From VFMC01 sp040380855 (GTDB taxonomy: Bacteria; Actinomycetota; Acidimicrobiia; Acidimicrobiales; Ilumatobacteraceae), in the NCBI GenBank assembly GCA_040380855.1, contig JBEIIG010000005.1, forward strand, positions 1-64,000: 64,000 nt of DNA, given 5' to 3'. Both the position numbers and the translations under genes were made by a program. Shown one piece after another: positions 61,998 through 64,000 of this stretch. A model generated the notes under the pieces. The model searched no databases and was not told the DNA's origin. It saw nothing but the letters and a program-made list of their open reading frames with translations. Position 1 is the stretch's first letter. Every line of letters begins with the position of its first letter.

Positions 61998-62728
61998 CGC
62001 GAACGCGACGGGCGGCGGCCGTGCACCAGGTCGGACACACCCCAGCGGGTGACCAACATCATCGACTCGACGATGATGCGGCCCGACATCTTCGAGGTAC
62101 CGAACTGTCGGTCGCGGAACACGATGGGCACCTCGACGATCCGGCGGCCGTCGGCGGCCAGGCGCCGCATCAGCTCGGTGAGGAACGCGTAGCCCTCGGC
62201 CGCGGTCGACGCCGGGTCGATGGCCCGCAACGCCACGGCCCGATAGGCGCGGAAGCCCGAGGTGCAGTCGCGCACACCGAGACCCAGCACCGCCCCGGTG
62301 TACCGATTGCCCCAGCGCGACAGCAGGCGGCGGTGCAGCGGCCAGTCGGCCGTGGCCCCTCCCGGGACGTACCGTGAACCCACCACCGCGTCGGCACCCT
62401 GCTCGACGGCCTGCAGCATCGAAGCGATCACCGCCGGGTCGTGCGAGAAGTCGACGTCCATCGACACGATCACGTCGTAGCCCCTGTCGAGCGCCACCGT
62501 GAAACCGTTCCGGTAGGCACTGCCGAGGCCCTGCTTGCCAGGCCGGTGCAACACCTCGATCTGGCCCAGCTCGGCGGCGGTGGCGTCGGCCAACGCGCCG
62601 GTGCCGTCGGGGCTGTTGTCGTCGACCACCAGCACGTCGGCCGCGGGGACCGCGGCACGCACGGCGCGCAAGAAGGCGTCGATGTTCTCTCGTTCGTTGT
62701 AGGTGGGAACCACCACCACGGCGCGCAC
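61994..62728 (-). CDS. Polyprenol monophosphomannose synthase (Dpm1/Ppm1-like GT2)
   Basis: This 244-residue GT2 protein has VVVPTYNERENI at the start, VVDDNSPDGTG, MDVDFSHDP (the metal-binding DxD) and a RYVPGG segment. An FGTSKMSGRI C-terminal motif matches dolichol-phosphate mannose synthases. It should transfer mannose from GDP-mannose to polyprenyl phosphate at the inner membrane face. GTG 62728 is chosen because TAGCAT (62742-62737) ends 8 nt before it. It heads an operon with two GT-C-like membrane proteins, a natural user of the product. Confidence 0.93.
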   Translation of the reverse strand: MRAVVVVPTYNERENIDAFLRAVRAAVPAADVLVVDDNSPDGTGALADATAAELGQIEVLHRPGKQGLGSAYRNGFTVALDRGYDVIVSMDVDFSHDPAVIASMLQAVEQGADAVVGSRYVPGGATADWPLHRRLLSRWGNRYTGAVLGLGVRDCTSGFRAYRAVALRAIDPASTAAEGYAFLTELMRRLAADGRRIVEVPIVFRDRQFGTSKMSGRIIVESMMLVTRWGVSDLVHGRRPSRSR

Positions 62729-62736
62729 GAACTTCC

Positions 62737-62763
62737 ATGCTAGCGATGAACGACCGCTACGCT
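62737..62763. promoter_or_regulatory. Divergent -10 boxes, Dpm1-like operon and small protein
   Basis: On the minus strand, TAGCAT (62742-62737) ends 8 nt before GTG 62728. On the plus strand, TACGCT (62758-62763) ends 12 nt before ATG 62776, which argues against the upstream ATG codons at 62737 and 62749. Confidence 0.45.
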
Positions 62764-62775
62764 GGGGCGCTGGCC

Positions 62776-63114
62776 ATGCGATCGGTTCCGTCTGCTCCCC
62801 TCGTCGGCCCGTTCGCCGATCGCCTGCTGGTGCACGATCTCCCGGGCCTCGACGCATCCCGCCGCCGCCAGGTGGTGGCCTTCACGGCGCGCCGGGTCGA
62901 CGGGCTGCCCAGTGTGATGAACCTCGGGGTCGTGCTGATCGCCGCGGTCGTGCGCGGCCTGCTGGTGCTGCCGGGTAGTTCGGTGCTCGTCCGGTTCCTG
63001 TCGCGCACGGCGCTGCCCCTGCTCGGCGAGTACGTGCGGCTCGTGCGCTCACTCGGGTACGCGTACATCTGGGAGACCTGGCCCGACACCCTGCCCGACG
63101 GGAGCCGACCGTGA
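62776..63114 (+). CDS. Small protein of unknown function coupled to a GMC oxidoreductase
   Basis: This 112-residue protein has a hydrophobic middle (NLGVVLIAAVVRGLLVLPG) and an aromatic C-terminal segment (LVRSLGYAYIWETWP). It resembles in position the small helical subunits or N-terminal modules that accompany FAD-dependent GMC alcohol oxidases, but I do not recognise a family. Its stop overlaps the GMC GTG as GTGA. ATG 62776 is preferred over 62737 and 62749 because the likely -10 lies at 62758-62763. Confidence 0.6.
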   Translation: MRSVPSAPLVGPFADRLLVHDLPGLDASRRRQVVAFTARRVDGLPSVMNLGVVLIAAVVRGLLVLPGSSVLVRFLSRTALPLLGEYVRLVRSLGYAYIWETWPDTLPDGSRP

Positions 63115-64000
63115 CCGCGCCGCATCGGAACGGGTCGTCCCAGGCCGGCATCATCGCCCCCGCCACACGGCTGTCGACCGATGTGCTCGTCGTCGGCTCG
63201 GGCGCCGGTGGCGCCACCACCGCCGCCATCCTCGCCGAGGCGGGGTTCGACGTGCTGATCGTCGAAGAGGGTCCGTGGGTCGACCAGGACACCGTGGCCC
63301 CCTTCTCGCTCGACCAGATGGACCGCCAGTACCGAGCGGGCGGTGTCACCGTGGCGCTCGGCCTGCCCTCGATCGCCTACACCGAAGGTCGCTGCGCGGG
63401 CGGCGGCACCGAGGTGAACAGCGGCCTCTACTTCCGGCCGCCGGTCGACGTCGTCGAACGCTGGCGCGACGACTACCGCATCGACGGCCTCGACCTCGAC
63501 GAGCTGGCCTCGATCGCCGACGAGGTCGAACAGGCCATCAACGTCACCCTGGTGCCCGGCAAGCCCACACCGGCCAGCGAGATGCTCCGCCGGGGTGCAG
63601 CATCGCTCGGCTGGAAGCACAGCGAGATCCCGCGCTGGATGATCTACCCGCCCGGCGGCGACGCCCGCACCGGCAAGCGCCAGAGCATGACCCGCACCTA
63701 TCTGCCCCGTGCGTTCGCCGCCGGGGCCCGCATGGTGGTCGAGTGCCGTGTCGACCGGCTCACCCCCCGCACGGGAACCGTCACCGAGGCCGCGGTCACC
63801 TACACCGGTGGCCGCCAGGGCACCATCACCTGCCGGCACGTCTTCGTGTGCGGTGGGGCCATCCAGTCGCCCGCGCTGCTGCAGCGCTCGGGCCTGCACC
63901 GCAACATCGGGCGCTCGCTCGCCGTGCACCCCACCGTGAAGCTGGCGGCGCGCTTCGCCGACGAGGTGAACGTGCCCGACGACGTGCCGGTGCACCAGGT
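63111..64000 (+). CDS. GMC-family FAD oxidoreductase, N-terminal part (runs off the window)
   Basis: About 296 residues are visible, starting at GTG 63111 and continuing past the right edge. The FAD-binding motif VVGSGAGGATTAAILAEAG lies near residue 27, followed by EEGPW and EGRCAGGGTEVNSGLYFRPP, a GMC hallmark. A HVFVCGGAIQSPALLQRSGLHRNIG segment is near the end of the visible part. It is likely an alcohol, sterol or sugar oxidase or dehydrogenase of the long-chain alcohol oxidase-like branch. No signal peptide is seen. It is coupled to the small protein before it. Confidence 0.9.
   Translation, partial: MTAPHRNGSSQAGIIAPATRLSTDVLVVGSGAGGATTAAILAEAGFDVLIVEEGPWVDQDTVAPFSLDQMDRQYRAGGVTVALGLPSIAYTEGRCAGGGTEVNSGLYFRPPVDVVERWRDDYRIDGLDLDELASIADEVEQAINVTLVPGKPTPASEMLRRGAASLGWKHSEIPRWMIYPPGGDARTGKRQSMTRTYLPRAFAAGARMVVECRVDRLTPRTGTVTEAAVTYTGGRQGTITCRHVFVCGGAIQSPALLQRSGLHRNIGRSLAVHPTVKLAARFADEVNVPDDVPVHQ

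Noticed and set aside
60108..62738. An 876-aa frame covering two genes
   Set aside because: The first 247 codons are antisense-like Arg/Gly-rich shadow of the Dpm1-like gene; ATG 61997 overlaps its stop and begins a clear membrane protein.

Overview
The window is G+C-rich DNA whose codons mostly end in G or C. It carries AftD-type arabinan glycosyltransferase and polyprenol-phosphomannose synthase genes, many acyl-CoA genes, and TANNNT -10 boxes 6-8 nt before start codons. These features point to an actinobacterium; the gene mix resembles class Acidimicrobiia (Ilumatobacter-like), but that placement is inference from gene content. No phage, insertion sequence, CRISPR array or rRNA was seen. 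Genes are densely packed, with many ATGA/GTGA stop-start overlaps, and no gene-free stretch exceeds 300 bases.

Layout. 1-152: tail of an unidentified gene. 202-8889 (minus): two consecutive copies of a three-gene minor type IV pilin cassette (short pilin, pilin with a von Willebrand A domain, PilX/GspK-like pilin), followed by an SRAP-family DNA-repair gene. 8952-9103: tRNA-Pro(GGG) with its terminator and promoter. 9151-13232: DUF512 radical-SAM protein, Der GTPase and a zinc-ribbon membrane protein, divergent from ispH. 13277-25396: mixed metabolism (CopD-like protein, acyl-CoA dehydrogenase, hydrolase, flavin reductase, SirB1-like protein, acyl-CoA synthetase, MFS transporter, Gfo/Idh oxidoreductase, aldehyde dehydrogenase, GDPD, gamma-glutamyltransferase).

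25459-33153: a luciferase-like monooxygenase, a cytosine-deaminase-like amidohydrolase and a NitT/TauT-type ABC transporter converge on a creatininase, carbamoylase-like M20 hydrolase and VOC operon. Together they look like uptake and ring-opening of a nitrogen heterocycle or ureide. 33200-36492: CrtI-like oxidoreductase, phosphoribosyltransferase, PPK2 and a DUF5522 protein. 36521-42602: a complete Dpp/Opp-type oligopeptide ABC transporter operon with a promoter and a hairpin after the binding-protein gene. 42615-44416: enoyl-CoA hydratase and a HhH-GPD DNA glycosylase.

44447-62728: an envelope glycan region with a PIG-V-like GT-C enzyme, AftD, two OafA-type acyltransferases with SGNH tails, several multispanning GT-C-like proteins (one broken by a 1-nt frameshift in a G6 run), a GT2-GtrA fusion and a Dpm1-type synthase. 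62776-64000: a small protein and a truncated GMC oxidoreductase.

Notable signals are the duplicated vWA pilin cassette, fourteen starts that look leaderless, 15-bp tandem repeats at three unrelated loci, and five convergent gene pairs whose 3' ends overlap.
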